Positions 54,046 to 63,052 of a DNA stretch of 64,000 nucleotides are shown in pieces. A program made the position numbers and the translations under genes. Positions within the stretch are counted from its first letter, which is position 1; every line of letters starts with the position of its first letter. The notes below the pieces were generated by a model, which was not told where the DNA came from, did not search any database, and saw only the letters and a program-made list of their open reading frames with translations. Source of the DNA: JAEINY01 sp942490535 (GTDB lineage: Bacteria; Bacteroidota; Bacteroidia; Bacteroidales; Marinilabiliaceae); NCBI GenBank assembly GCA_942490535.1, contig CALNXQ010000003.1:248001-312000 (forward strand), in the 5' to 3' direction.

Positions 54046-54326
54046 CACTAAAAAACAAAAAGAGGTTGAACTTTTGTCAAGATCAACCTCTTTTCCTCTA
54101 AAACCAAAAAACTACCTGCGCTTATAATGCACCTTCGAAAAGGTCGCGTAGCCAAAACAAAAATGGATTGAAAGAAATCATCTATCTGAACGATGGATCC
54201 GTATAAGACCGCATGCGCACCACTCTATCTCTCACGCTTCTTTCAGCTATAAAACTACTATTTTTTTTACATCTGCCAACTACAATGGTGGAAATCTGGT
54301 AAACCTGATGTAAAAAGTAGAATCTC
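54046..54326 (-). ncRNA. Candidate structured small RNA upstream of purL
   Basis: On the minus strand a perfect -7 element (54339-54332) predicts a start near 54326, and an intrinsic terminator ends at about 54048, giving a transcript of about 280 nt without a credible ORF. Foldable parts are visible. A long stem pairs 54307-54320 (CTACTTTTTACATC as RNA strand) with 54255-54273 (GATGTAAAAA then TAGTAG). A UUCG-loop hairpin, ACCTT-TTCG-AAGGT, lies at 54131-54144, framed by CTACGCG and GCGCAGGTAG that can pair around it. I cannot assign it to a known RNA class. It could be a 6S-like or trans-acting RNA, or a purL-linked regulator. Confidence 0.5.
54058..54094 (-). terminator. Intrinsic terminator ahead of the purL promoter
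   Basis: A perfect 12-bp stem AAAAGAGGTTGA / TCAACCTCTTTT (54058-54069 and 54083-54094) is followed on the minus strand by TTGTTTTTTAG. As no protein gene lies upstream on this strand, it most likely ends the small RNA candidate. Confidence 0.85.
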
Positions 54327-54331
54327 CAGTG

Positions 54332-54339
54332 CAAAGATA
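54332..54339 (-). promoter_or_regulatory. -7 element of the small RNA candidate
   Basis: TATCTTTG on the minus strand is a perfect TAnnTTTG match. No good -33 element was seen at 19-21 bp. Confidence 0.45.
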
Positions 54340-54513
54340 ATATCCTAACTTATAATAATGCACACAAGAGACTATTATTTCCGGTAAAGTTTATCCTCGA
54401 CACATACACCACAGATCGCTTATGAATTGATAATTGGAGAGATGATATGACTACCTAAAAAACAGGCTCACATTTTTTTTCTATTTTTACGATCACAACC
54501 AATCATTCAACAT

Positions 54514-55572
54514 ATGTTATTTCAAGAACAAACTACCTTTCTTTCCACCTTGAACAAGGAAGTCAAGACGGTTACCATTCGTAATAGGAAACACGTTGAA
54601 GTAACCATTACTAACTATGGAGGAATTATTACCAGCATTAAAACACCTGACAAACATGGCAATTTCGATGAAATAGTATTAGGATTTGATGACATCAATA
54701 CCTACACCACTAAAGACTATCTAAAAAATGGTCCTTATTTAGGAGCCATTATTGGCCGGTACGCCAATCGCATTGAAAAAGGCCGGTTTAATCTGAATGG
54801 AAAAACCTTTCAATTAGCCTGTAATAACGGTCCTAATCATCTACATGGTGGACCAAAGGGTTTTCACCAAAAGATTTGGGACATGGAGGTATTTACTCAA
54901 AAGAACCGGTCTGGGGTGATACTAAGTACTACTTCGCCACATCTGGAAGAAGGCTATCCGGGCAACCTCCATGTAGAGGTCATCTATACACTTACCGATG
55001 AAAATGAATTAGTCATTGATTACAAAGCCACCACCGACCAAACCACCATCATTAACCTAACGAATCATTCTTACTTTAACCTATCGGGATGTAAAACCAA
55101 TGTACTTAACCACGACCTGGTTATTTATGCCAATACCTTCACGCCCAAAGATGAAAATGATATTCCAACGGGTGAAATAGTAGAGGTAAATGATTCACCA
55201 ATGGACTTCACAACGCCACAAAAAATAGGGAATCGAATTGATGATGTGGATGGAAAAGGGTATGACCACAATTATGTGATCAACGGAGTGGAGCATGAGT
55301 TAAATCCGGCCGCCCGTGTCGTTGAAGCAAAATCAGGACGACTTTTGGAGTTTTATACAACAGAACCTGGGTTTCAATTATATACCGGCAACTATCTGGA
55401 TGGCTCCTTCCAGCGCAATGAACAATCCTTTGATGCCCATTTTGGATTCTGTCTGGAAGCCCAACATTACCCAGATAGTCCAAATCAATCTAACTTCCCA
55501 TCGACAGAATTATTACCTGGCGAGACCTATACACAAACAACCGTTTACAAATTCGGTGTCGTTAGAGACTAG
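54514..55572 (+). CDS. galM: Aldose 1-epimerase (mutarotase)
   Basis: This 352-residue enzyme interconverts alpha and beta anomers of galactose, glucose and related sugars. Family signatures are YGGIITSIKTPDKHGNFDEIVLGFDD, IIGRYANRIEKGRFNLNGK, the histidine-bearing NGPNHLHGGPKGFHQKIWD and LTNHSYFNLSG, and the C-terminal GFCLEAQHYPDSPNQSNFPS with the catalytic Glu. There is no signal peptide, so it is cytoplasmic. The start at ATG 54514 precedes a normal N-terminus. It is a single gene with a strong terminator, and no galK or galT lies nearby. Confidence 0.95.
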   Translation: MLFQEQTTFLSTLNKEVKTVTIRNRKHVEVTITNYGGIITSIKTPDKHGNFDEIVLGFDDINTYTTKDYLKNGPYLGAIIGRYANRIEKGRFNLNGKTFQLACNNGPNHLHGGPKGFHQKIWDMEVFTQKNRSGVILSTTSPHLEEGYPGNLHVEVIYTLTDENELVIDYKATTDQTTIINLTNHSYFNLSGCKTNVLNHDLVIYANTFTPKDENDIPTGEIVEVNDSPMDFTTPQKIGNRIDDVDGKGYDHNYVINGVEHELNPAARVVEAKSGRLLEFYTTEPGFQLYTGNYLDGSFQRNEQSFDAHFGFCLEAQHYPDSPNQSNFPSTELLPGETYTQTTVYKFGVVRD

Positions 55573-55665
55573 ATTCAATAAGGAGAGTGATCAAGGAAGA
55601 AAGATTACCTCGCTGCGATTCTACTATTTTCAGTCAGCCTTGAATGTAGGATATAAATGAAAAGA

Positions 55666-55690
55666 GGGTGTCCAAACTTTTTGGACACCC
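55666..55690 (+). terminator. Terminator after galM, probably bidirectional
   Basis: A perfect 11-bp stem GGGTGTCCAAA / TTTGGACACCC with a 3-base loop is followed on the plus strand by TTCTTTTATTT. On the minus strand it is followed by CTCTTTTCATTT, so it may also end the convergent TPR gene 26 bp away. Confidence 0.85.
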
Positions 55691-55715
55691 TTCTTTTATT
55701 TCCGAAAACAATCAA

Positions 55716-57062
55716 CTAGCGGTACCTGACCACTGTTTCTTCATTAATCCAAGATCCTACCGTATAAGATTGGCCCTCTTGAATACCATGAAAAAAGCCG
55801 GTTTCCTTATCAGGCATATATTGAGAATAGAGATTTATTTGCTTCTCCGCTTCAGACGAACACTGTGGATCAATATTTTTTGCTTTTTTGTATTGATCTA
55901 AAGCCACCCAATATACCGTTTTATGCTCAAAATCATTACTTCCATAGTTTTTACTTTCCTGAGCATAAATGTTACCGATCAATATATAGGGTTTTCCCCA
56001 GGACTGATTGAATTGAATAGACTTATAAGCCATTTCGCGTGCCTTGGGACCATCCTTATCATAAGAAAAAGTGATCAATGCCAATTCATAATACCACTTG
56101 GATTTATTTTCATCGTCCTGAGTGGCACTCAGGGCTTCATTGTAATAATGCTTTGCCTTCTCATAATCACCTTTTTTAACAAATAATTTCGCTAAAAAAT
56201 AAGCAGCCATATCACTCGGTTCAAGATTATAATTTTGCTCAGCTGCCTTAGAAAATAGAACTCCTTCAGTACATTCCAGATTGTTTAGCAGTCTTAATAT
56301 ACGCCCAACCGCTGCAGGATCTTCCTTAACAGCCTCATAACGCAGGGTCATGCTATTTTCTAATTGATCACAATTATCAAAACCACTATTGGATAAAATT
56401 TGCACACAAGTACTGCTTATTTTATTGAACATGCTGATTTTGCCCTCATCGGATTCATTTTTAATGTAATTACCTAAGATATCATCCACATTTAAGTAAA
56501 CACCCAAAAACTCATCCGGAGTAACTAATTCTTTTTCACGTAAAGTATTTGAAGTCTGTAACCAATTTAAGGCCACAAGTGGCTCCATGGATAAGCTTAA
56601 CTTTTGATAAGAGGCATTAAAGCAATCATAAGCTGCATGTAATGCTTCAGGCTGGTTACGCCGATAACGCACAATATCTAATCCCTTTCGACCCAGAATC
56701 CAACCTTCCGGATATTTTTCGTGATCCCCGAAATACTGAATACGCTGATCATAAATCATCAATACCGTATCGATTAACCCTTCTTTGCGCACAGCATCCT
56801 TCTCTTTGGCAATATAATGCTCGTACAAACTAATTCCATCACTATAAATACGAACAGTTGTGGATGGACAGTTTTTAAACATTTGCCGCCATGGCTGAAT
56901 GGCGTAATCATACATTTTTTTCTTATAGGAAAGGCTATATAAGGAAAAGTTTTTTAGACACTCTATACTGTCCGATTCTGATTGGTCAGTTTGGGCTTGT
57001 ACATTAGTGTACGGAAAAACAATGCCAAACATAAGCATTACAAACAATAATTTTCTCTTCAT
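55716..57062 (-). CDS. Periplasmic TPR-repeat protein
   Basis: This 448-residue protein starts at ATG 57062 with a signal peptide (LLFVMLMFGIVFPYTNVQAQ). The rest is helical with TPR-like pairs, such as YALKKY-type starts LYSLSYKKKMYDYAIQPWRQMF and YFLAKLFVKKGDYEKAKHYYNEAL, then WYYELALITFSYDKDGPKAREMAYKSIQ. The C-terminus CSSEAEKQINLYSQYMPDKETGFFHGIQEGQSYTVGSWI is shared by a family of Bacteroidota hypothetical proteins. It probably works as a periplasmic scaffold in envelope assembly or gliding/secretion systems (inference only). It is divergent from the acyl-CoA synthetase gene and convergent with galM. Confidence 0.82.
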   Translation of the reverse strand: MKRKLLFVMLMFGIVFPYTNVQAQTDQSESDSIECLKNFSLYSLSYKKKMYDYAIQPWRQMFKNCPSTTVRIYSDGISLYEHYIAKEKDAVRKEGLIDTVLMIYDQRIQYFGDHEKYPEGWILGRKGLDIVRYRRNQPEALHAAYDCFNASYQKLSLSMEPLVALNWLQTSNTLREKELVTPDEFLGVYLNVDDILGNYIKNESDEGKISMFNKISSTCVQILSNSGFDNCDQLENSMTLRYEAVKEDPAAVGRILRLLNNLECTEGVLFSKAAEQNYNLEPSDMAAYFLAKLFVKKGDYEKAKHYYNEALSATQDDENKSKWYYELALITFSYDKDGPKAREMAYKSIQFNQSWGKPYILIGNIYAQESKNYGSNDFEHKTVYWVALDQYKKAKNIDPQCSSEAEKQINLYSQYMPDKETGFFHGIQEGQSYTVGSWINEETVVRYR

Positions 57063-57176
57063 GGTCAATTAGTATTAGAATTCATTTCAGTGCAATTTAC
57101 CTACTTCAATCTCTCTGCCAAAAGACACTACCCGCTATATAAGTGATACTTACAAAACATGAATAAATTATAAACC

Positions 57177-57249
57177 TGTTCGAATACAAACAATATATGT
57201 TCGAAAACGAACACACCTTGTCGTTCGTACGCTAAATTTCGTATATTTA
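57177..57249 (+). promoter_or_regulatory. Phased tandem operators and promoter before the acyl-CoA synthetase
   Basis: Two dyads of the same type lie 21 bp apart: TGTTCG-AATA-CAAACA (57177-57192) and TGTTCG-AAAA-CGAACA (57198-57213, perfect). A third, degenerate one (TGTCGT-TCGT-ACGCTA) begins at 57219, again 21 bp on. A -33 TTG (57218-57220) and a -7 element TATATTTA (57242-57249) are spaced by 21 bp, so the operators cover the region just upstream of and over the -33 box. A repressor or activator of fatty-acid use is a plausible binder. Confidence 0.6.
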
Positions 57250-57269
57250 TTCCTAGATATCACAAATTT

Positions 57270-59189
57270 ATGAAAACAATTATTGATTTCTTCCACGACA
57301 GCGTTACCCAATACCCAAATAACCCCTTTATCTGGGAAAAAATCACCACAAGTTACAAACCTTTTACTTACAACGAAATAAAACAAGAGGTAGAACTATT
57401 CGCCAATGCCCTTTTAGCTTTAAACATTAAAGAAAATGATCGCATTGCATTACTCTCAGAGGGTCGAAAATATTGGATCGTTAGTGAACTCGCCATTCTC
57501 TCCATTGGCGCCATCAATGTACCGTTATCAACAAAACTTGAAGCCGATAGCGATTTATCATTCCGAATTAACCACTCCGGTGCAGAAACTATTATTGTAT
57601 CAGGTAATCAACTGGATAAAATTAGATTGGTGAGCGAATCAATAAATTCAGTATCATCGATTATTGTATTGGATGAATGGACCACTAACCAGGAAAAGGA
57701 AATTAAACTATCTTCCTTTTTAGAAGATGGATTGCAGTACGTAAAAAAGCACCCTGATGAACTCAATCAGCGAATCGCTCAATTAACACCAGATTCCATC
57801 GCTAATATTTCCTATACGTCAGGTACCACAGCTGATCCCAAAGGAATAATTCTATCGCATCGAAATTATACATCCAATGTAGAACAAGCCTTTAGTTTTA
57901 TTGACATTCCACAAGAATACAAAACATTAGTGGTTCTCCCCTGGGATCACGCATTTGCACACACAGCGGCACTTTATTCGTTTATGCATAAAGGTGCCTC
58001 AATTGCATCAGTACAAATTGGAAAGAATCAACTGGAAACACTTAAAAACTTCACCAATAATATGCTGGAAATTAAACCTGATGTATTAATGAGTGTTCCG
58101 GCATTAGCAAAGAATTTCAAAAAGAACATTGAAAAAGGAATTCACTCCAAAGGTAAAATACCAGCCACTCTATTTATGGCAGGATTAAAATTTGCCTACT
58201 GGTACAATGGAGATGGCAATAACAAAGGAGAAAATGCAAAAAAATTAACCTTCCCCATTTACGCCATATTTAACACCCTTATCTTTAAAAAAATTAAAGA
58301 ACGGTTTGGTGGAAATCTAAAATATTTCATTGGAGGCGGTGCTCTATTAGACATCGATTTACAACGCTTCTTTTATGCGATTGGGATTCCAATGTATCAA
58401 GGATATGGACTTAGTGAGGCCGCCCCCATTATCTCTGCCAATACACCTGAACATCACAAAATGGGTTCTTCTGGCAAAATCGTTGATGGCTTAGACATGA
58501 AAATTTGTGATGAAAACGGGAACGAATTACCCACTTACGAAAAAGGTGAGATAGTCGTTAGAGGTGAAAATGTGATGAAGGGCTATTGGCAAAATGAAAA
58601 AGCAACCCAGGAGACAATAAAAAATAACTGGTTACATACTGGTGACTTAGGCTATCTTGACAATGATAATTACTTATATGTACTTGGCCGTTTTAAAAGC
58701 CTTTTAATAGGCGCTGATGGTGAAAAATACAGTCCGGAAGGTATTGAAGAGGCGATTACGGATTACTGTCAATTCATTGACCAATTCATGCTGCACAACA
58801 ATCAAAACCAATATACCACTGGTCTGATAGTATTGAATCGTGAGAAAATAAATAGCTGGAGAAAACAGCACAAAAAGAACATGCAGGATATATCCAGCCA
58901 AAAAGAATTACTACAACTTATAAAAACGGAATTAGATCACTTTAAATCAGACGAAAAAATCAAACTACAATTTCCCCAAAGATGGTTACCAGCGGCCAAT
59001 ATAATTCTTCCGGATAGCTTTAATGAAAAGAATAAAATGGTCAATAGCACTATGAAAATAGTGCGAAGTAAAGTAGAATCCTTCTATAAGGATGAAATTG
59101 ACTATCTTTACACGCTTGAAGGAAAAAACGTATTATCAAATCGAAATCTGGAAAATTTAAAACGATTTCTAAACATCGAAAATGAATAA
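57270..59189 (+). CDS. AMP-binding long-chain acyl-CoA synthetase
   Basis: This 639-residue adenylate-forming enzyme activates a fatty acid with ATP and CoA. The P-loop YTSGTTADPKG starts near residue 180, followed by VLPWDHAFAHTAALYSFMHKG. Motif YQGYGLSEAAPIIS is the AMP-binding core, and GWLHTGDLGYLDNDNYLYVLGR-like residues (NWLHTGDLGYLDND, VLGRFKSLLIGADGEKYSP) close the N-domain. Its length and the GEKYSPEGIEEA end fit long-chain FACL/FadD-type enzymes of Bacteroidota. It overlaps cutC by 8 bp, so both are one transcript under the operators at 57177-57249. Confidence 0.92.
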   Translation: MKTIIDFFHDSVTQYPNNPFIWEKITTSYKPFTYNEIKQEVELFANALLALNIKENDRIALLSEGRKYWIVSELAILSIGAINVPLSTKLEADSDLSFRINHSGAETIIVSGNQLDKIRLVSESINSVSSIIVLDEWTTNQEKEIKLSSFLEDGLQYVKKHPDELNQRIAQLTPDSIANISYTSGTTADPKGIILSHRNYTSNVEQAFSFIDIPQEYKTLVVLPWDHAFAHTAALYSFMHKGASIASVQIGKNQLETLKNFTNNMLEIKPDVLMSVPALAKNFKKNIEKGIHSKGKIPATLFMAGLKFAYWYNGDGNNKGENAKKLTFPIYAIFNTLIFKKIKERFGGNLKYFIGGGALLDIDLQRFFYAIGIPMYQGYGLSEAAPIISANTPEHHKMGSSGKIVDGLDMKICDENGNELPTYEKGEIVVRGENVMKGYWQNEKATQETIKNNWLHTGDLGYLDNDNYLYVLGRFKSLLIGADGEKYSPEGIEEAITDYCQFIDQFMLHNNQNQYTTGLIVLNREKINSWRKQHKKNMQDISSQKELLQLIKTELDHFKSDEKIKLQFPQRWLPAANIILPDSFNEKNKMVNSTMKIVRSKVESFYKDEIDYLYTLEGKNVLSNRNLENLKRFLNIENE

Positions 59190-59934
59190 AAATTATCGAT
59201 TCGAGATTTGTATTGATTCAGTTCAATCTGCAATAAATGCGGCTGATGCAGGGGCACACAGAGTAGAGCTTTGTGATAATTTATTTGAAGGGGGTACTAC
59301 TCCAAGTGCTGGTATGATTCGCACAGTTAAAAGAAATGCGGATATTAAAGTGTTTGTTATTATCCGACCAAGAGGGGGAGACTTTCTATATTCCAATCTT
59401 GAATTGGAAGTTATGCTGGATGATATTTGCATGGCTAAAGACTTGGGAGCGGATGGCATTGTTTCAGGTGCATTAACAGAGGAAGGCGAAATCGATTTAG
59501 AAATTACAGAAAAATTGATTCAGCAATGTGGTGATTTACCATTTACATTCCACAGGGCTTTCGATATGTGTAGAGATCCCTTCAATGCATTAAATCAGTT
59601 AATTGATTTAGGTGCGACACGCATTCTCACCTCCGGTCTAAAACAAACAGCTGAAGAGGGATTGGATACTTTACAGCAATTAGTTACAAAAGCATCAAAT
59701 AACATAATTATTATGCCTGGTTCTGGCATAAGACCCAATAACATTGCTCTAATTGCAGAAAAATCAAGAGCCCATGAATTTCACTTTTCAGGCAGAAAAA
59801 TATTTCCGTCAAAAATGAAATTTAAAAATGATTCTTTAAATATGGGAGGCGTCGAAGGCATCCCTGAATACAGTTTATTTTATTCTGATAAAGAAACCAT
59901 ACGTGAAGCAATACGTAATGCGCCAAAATTCTAG
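59182..59934 (+). CDS. cutC: CutC-family protein
   Basis: This 250-residue protein is a TIM barrel of the CutC family. Marks are FEICIDSVQSAINAADAGAHRVELCDNLFEGGTTPSAGMI, VFVIIRPRGGDFLYS, TFHRAFDMCRDPFNAL, LGATRILTSGLKQTAEEGLD and IIIMPGSGIRPNN. The name comes from copper tolerance in E. coli, but a direct copper role is doubtful and the reaction is unknown. Cytoplasmic. The start ATG overlaps the last codons of the acyl-CoA synthetase gene, so translation is coupled. Confidence 0.95.
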   Translation: MNKNYRFEICIDSVQSAINAADAGAHRVELCDNLFEGGTTPSAGMIRTVKRNADIKVFVIIRPRGGDFLYSNLELEVMLDDICMAKDLGADGIVSGALTEEGEIDLEITEKLIQQCGDLPFTFHRAFDMCRDPFNALNQLIDLGATRILTSGLKQTAEEGLDTLQQLVTKASNNIIIMPGSGIRPNNIALIAEKSRAHEFHFSGRKIFPSKMKFKNDSLNMGGVEGIPEYSLFYSDKETIREAIRNAPKF

Positions 59935-60088
59935 TCTAAGGAATAACCTGTTTAGCTAAAGAAAATGACTATTCCATAAATTTTTTTTCATAAAAAGAGA
60001 TCTTTTTTGAAATTTGCAAAAAATTGATTTTTCAATTAACAAAGTTTTTCTCATTTTTACACAAGACAATCATAAAAAGCTTATTCGA

Positions 60089-60910
60089 ATGACGTCGTCA
60101 TCAAAATATATTCTGTTCTCTTTAATCTGTTTGTTCATTCTAACCTTGAATGCCAATGCCCAGCGGCGTAGAAAACCAACCTTTTTTGAAGGTACTACTG
60201 TTGGGCCAAGAGCAGGGGTAAACATGTTTTTTGGCGACTTGGTTGACAAATCCAGAACTAGTATCTCATTTGGGGGTGTAGCTGAAAAAGAACTTTCAAA
60301 ATATATATCTGGTCGTTTGCAACTCAACGTGGGTCAAATGAAAGGAGAACAGATTCCACCTGAATCAGAAGAAGCATATGCCTATTTCAAAAATTTCTAT
60401 ACCGAATTAAGCGTAGGAGCCTCCTTCAAACCCTTGAATCTTATGTTTGGTTACTATAAACAAAGGAGTTTCAACCCCTATATAATTGGGCAAATTGGGA
60501 TTATTCAATATTCTACTAAGGAATGGTACGGACCTGCTTCCGGACAAACGCCAGATGAATTATGGAGACAATTCAGTAAGATCTCTCCCATAGTATCTGC
60601 AGGTGGCGGATTATCTTATTGGGTTAACAGCCGTCTCAGTGCCAACGTTGAATTTATAGGAACTTTGCCATTTACTGATCTTTTGGATGGTCATAAGGAA
60701 TGGAGTTCTGGAGATATAACTTACCAAACCGATGCCAACGACTTTTATTATACCGCCATGGTGGGTATTACGTTCCTAATTGATGACAGTAAATGGAAAA
60801 ATGAGCCGAAATACAACCGCAAAGCTTACTTAAAAACAAGAAGACAATATTCCAACAGCGGAGGATCAAAAAGCAATAAAAAAGCTATCAAACGTAAACG
60901 AAGACGATAA
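60089..60910 (+). CDS. Outer-membrane beta-barrel protein with basic tail
   Basis: This 273-residue protein starts at ATG 60089 with a signal peptide (YILFSLICLFILTLNANAQ). A frame open to 60014 is rejected because it buries the signal. The body has alternating strands typical of an eight-strand barrel: TVGPRAGVNMFFGDLVDK, YISGRLQLNVGQMKG, FYTELSVGASFKPLNLMFGYY, FNPYIIGQIGIIQYS, SPIVSAGGGLSYWVNSRLSANVEFIGTLPF and FYYTAMVGITFLID. The final 45 residues are very basic (RKAYLKTRRQYS, KSNKKAIKRKRRR), unusual for a barrel that should end in a strand, and may contact peptidoglycan or LPS in the periplasm (inference). Strong terminator follows. Confidence 0.82.
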   Translation: MTSSSKYILFSLICLFILTLNANAQRRRKPTFFEGTTVGPRAGVNMFFGDLVDKSRTSISFGGVAEKELSKYISGRLQLNVGQMKGEQIPPESEEAYAYFKNFYTELSVGASFKPLNLMFGYYKQRSFNPYIIGQIGIIQYSTKEWYGPASGQTPDELWRQFSKISPIVSAGGGLSYWVNSRLSANVEFIGTLPFTDLLDGHKEWSSGDITYQTDANDFYYTAMVGITFLIDDSKWKNEPKYNRKAYLKTRRQYSNSGGSKSNKKAIKRKRRR

Positions 60911-60929
60911 TATTACTTCAAAAAAGTAT

Positions 60930-60958
60930 AGAGCTGCAGAAATGCAGCTCTTTTTTTT
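60930..60958 (+). terminator. Terminator after the beta-barrel gene
   Basis: A perfect 9-bp stem AGAGCTGCA / TGCAGCTCT with a GAAA tetraloop is followed by eight T. It lies 20 bp after the stop. Confidence 0.93.
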
Positions 60959-61006
60959 ATTTCCAAAGACTATCGTTCCTATATTTACACTTTGTTATTT
61001 TTTAAT

Positions 61007-63010
61007 ATGGACTTTAAGATTATTTCTGAGTTTGCGCCAACAGGAGATCAACCAAATGCTATTGAGCAATTAGTTAATGGCATTACCAATAACATTCAGC
61101 ACCAAACACTACTTGGTGTCACCGGTTCTGGGAAGACTTTTTCAATGGCAAACGTCATCGAAAGGGTACAAAAACCAACCTTAATCTTATCACACAATAA
61201 AACGTTAGCAGCTCAATTGTATAGCGAGTTTAAAAACTTCTTTCCAAATAACGCCGTTGAATACTTTGTATCCTATTACGACTACTATCAGCCAGAAGCA
61301 TACCTGCCCGTAACAGATACTTATATTGAAAAAGATTTATCCATCAATGATGAGATCGAGAAGCTCCGATTAAGTGCCACTTCTGCGTTGCTTTCAGGCA
61401 GACGCGATGTTATTGTTGTTTCGTCTGTTTCATGCTTATATGGAATTGGAAATCCGGACGATTTTCATTCTGGTGTCATTCAAATTGAAAAAGGAGAAGC
61501 CCTTTCAAGAAATGTGTTTTTACGGAAACTGGTGGACAGCCTCTATTCCAGAAACGAAGTGATGTTTGAACGTGGTCATTTCAGGGTCAAAGGCGATACT
61601 GTTGAAATATTTCTGGCCTATGCTGATTACGGATGCCGGGTGATCTTTTGGGGTGATGAAATTGAAGAAATTGAAACCTTTAATCCCGATTCTGGAACCA
61701 AAATAGAGGTACTGGATAATATCAGAATTTATCCTGCTAATATTTTTGTTACTTCAAAAGATCGTATCCAAGAGGCCATTCATGAAATACAGGACGACCT
61801 TGTACAGCAAGTAGAATTCCTGAAGAGTCTTGGCAAAAAGCAAGAAGCCAAACGTCTGGATGAAAGAGTCAACTACGATTTGGAAATGATTCGTGAACTT
61901 GGCTACTGTCCAGGTATTGAAAATTATTCGCGCTATTTTGATGGTAGACAAGAAGGAAGTCGCCCCTTCTGCCTGTTGGATTATTTCCCGGATGATCGAT
62001 TGATGATCATAGATGAAAGTCATGTAACCATTCCGCAAATTCGTGCCATGTATGGAGGTGATAAATCCAGAAAACAGACCTTAGTCGAATATGGATTTCG
62101 CCTTCCCGCTGCAATGGATAACCGACCGTTAAAATTTGAAGAATTTGAGCAACTCATAAGCCAAATGGTTTATGTAAGTGCCACTCCGGCTGATTACGAA
62201 TTAGAAAAAAGCGAGGGTGTCATTATTGAACAATTAATACGACCAACAGGATTATTGGATCCTGAAATTGATGTCAGACCGAGCCTCAATCAGATTGATG
62301 ATTTAATAGAGGAAATCCACCACCGAATAAACAAGCACGAACGCGTTTTAGTGACCACTTTAACCAAACGCATGGCAGAAGAATTGACTAAATATCTCAC
62401 ACGGGTTTCCATTAAGTGCGAATACATACACTCAGATGTTGACACCCTTGAACGTGTGAAAATAATGGAAAATTTGCGTCTCGGAACGTTCGATGTGCTC
62501 ATTGGTGTGAATTTATTAAGAGAAGGTCTCGATTTACCAGAAGTATCGCTGGTAGCCATTTTAGACGCAGATAAGGAAGGTTTTCTGCGATCGGAACGTT
62601 CATTGACTCAAACAGCAGGTCGAGCAGCCAGAAACATTAATGGTAAAGTAATCATGTATGCTGACAAAATTACACGCTCCATGCAAGCGACTATTGATGC
62701 TACTACCTACCGAAGGGAAAAGCAGCTAAAATATAACACTGAAAACAACATTACTCCTACTCAGATCAAAAAACAAACAATATCAGTCCTAGGCAGCACA
62801 TCAGCCAAAGCCTATATTGAACCCGACGGAACAGATGTTGCTGCAGATCCTGTTATTGGATACATGAAGCCGGATGCACTGCGTAAAACCATAGAAAAAA
62901 CAAAGAAAGCCATGCAAAAGGCTGCCAAGGAACTAGACTTTATTTCAGCAGCACAATACCGCGATGAAATGAAAAAATTAGAAGCGCTATTAAAAGAGAA
63001 AAGCCTGTAA
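61007..63010 (+). CDS. uvrB: Excinuclease ABC subunit B
   Basis: This 667-residue DNA helicase-like damage verifier works with UvrA and UvrC in nucleotide excision repair. Start is ATG 61007 (MDFKIISEFAPTGDQPNAIEQL). Walker A GVTGSGKT is at 37-44. The beta-hairpin is YYDYYQPEAYLP. Helicase motifs include IIDESHVTIPQIRAMYGGD, VYVSATPADYELEKSEG and TQTAGRAARN. The UvrC-binding UVR helix pair lies at about 625-662 (EKTKKAMQKAAKELDFISAAQYRDEM). Length is normal for the family. It stands alone, converging on rpoD. Confidence 0.97.
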   Translation: MDFKIISEFAPTGDQPNAIEQLVNGITNNIQHQTLLGVTGSGKTFSMANVIERVQKPTLILSHNKTLAAQLYSEFKNFFPNNAVEYFVSYYDYYQPEAYLPVTDTYIEKDLSINDEIEKLRLSATSALLSGRRDVIVVSSVSCLYGIGNPDDFHSGVIQIEKGEALSRNVFLRKLVDSLYSRNEVMFERGHFRVKGDTVEIFLAYADYGCRVIFWGDEIEEIETFNPDSGTKIEVLDNIRIYPANIFVTSKDRIQEAIHEIQDDLVQQVEFLKSLGKKQEAKRLDERVNYDLEMIRELGYCPGIENYSRYFDGRQEGSRPFCLLDYFPDDRLMIIDESHVTIPQIRAMYGGDKSRKQTLVEYGFRLPAAMDNRPLKFEEFEQLISQMVYVSATPADYELEKSEGVIIEQLIRPTGLLDPEIDVRPSLNQIDDLIEEIHHRINKHERVLVTTLTKRMAEELTKYLTRVSIKCEYIHSDVDTLERVKIMENLRLGTFDVLIGVNLLREGLDLPEVSLVAILDADKEGFLRSERSLTQTAGRAARNINGKVIMYADKITRSMQATIDATTYRREKQLKYNTENNITPTQIKKQTISVLGSTSAKAYIEPDGTDVAADPVIGYMKPDALRKTIEKTKKAMQKAAKELDFISAAQYRDEMKKLEALLKEKSL

Positions 63011-63027
63011 ATGACTTACAGGCTTTT
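62999..63027 (+). terminator. Terminator overlapping the uvrB stop
   Basis: A perfect 12-bp stem AAAAGCCTGTAA / TTACAGGCTTTT (62999-63010 and 63016-63027) begins inside the last uvrB codons. On the plus strand it continues TTTTCTATCT; the run of A on the other side may also serve rpoD on the minus strand. Confidence 0.8.
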
Positions 63028-63052
63028 CTATCTATAACAATGATTTTTAAGC

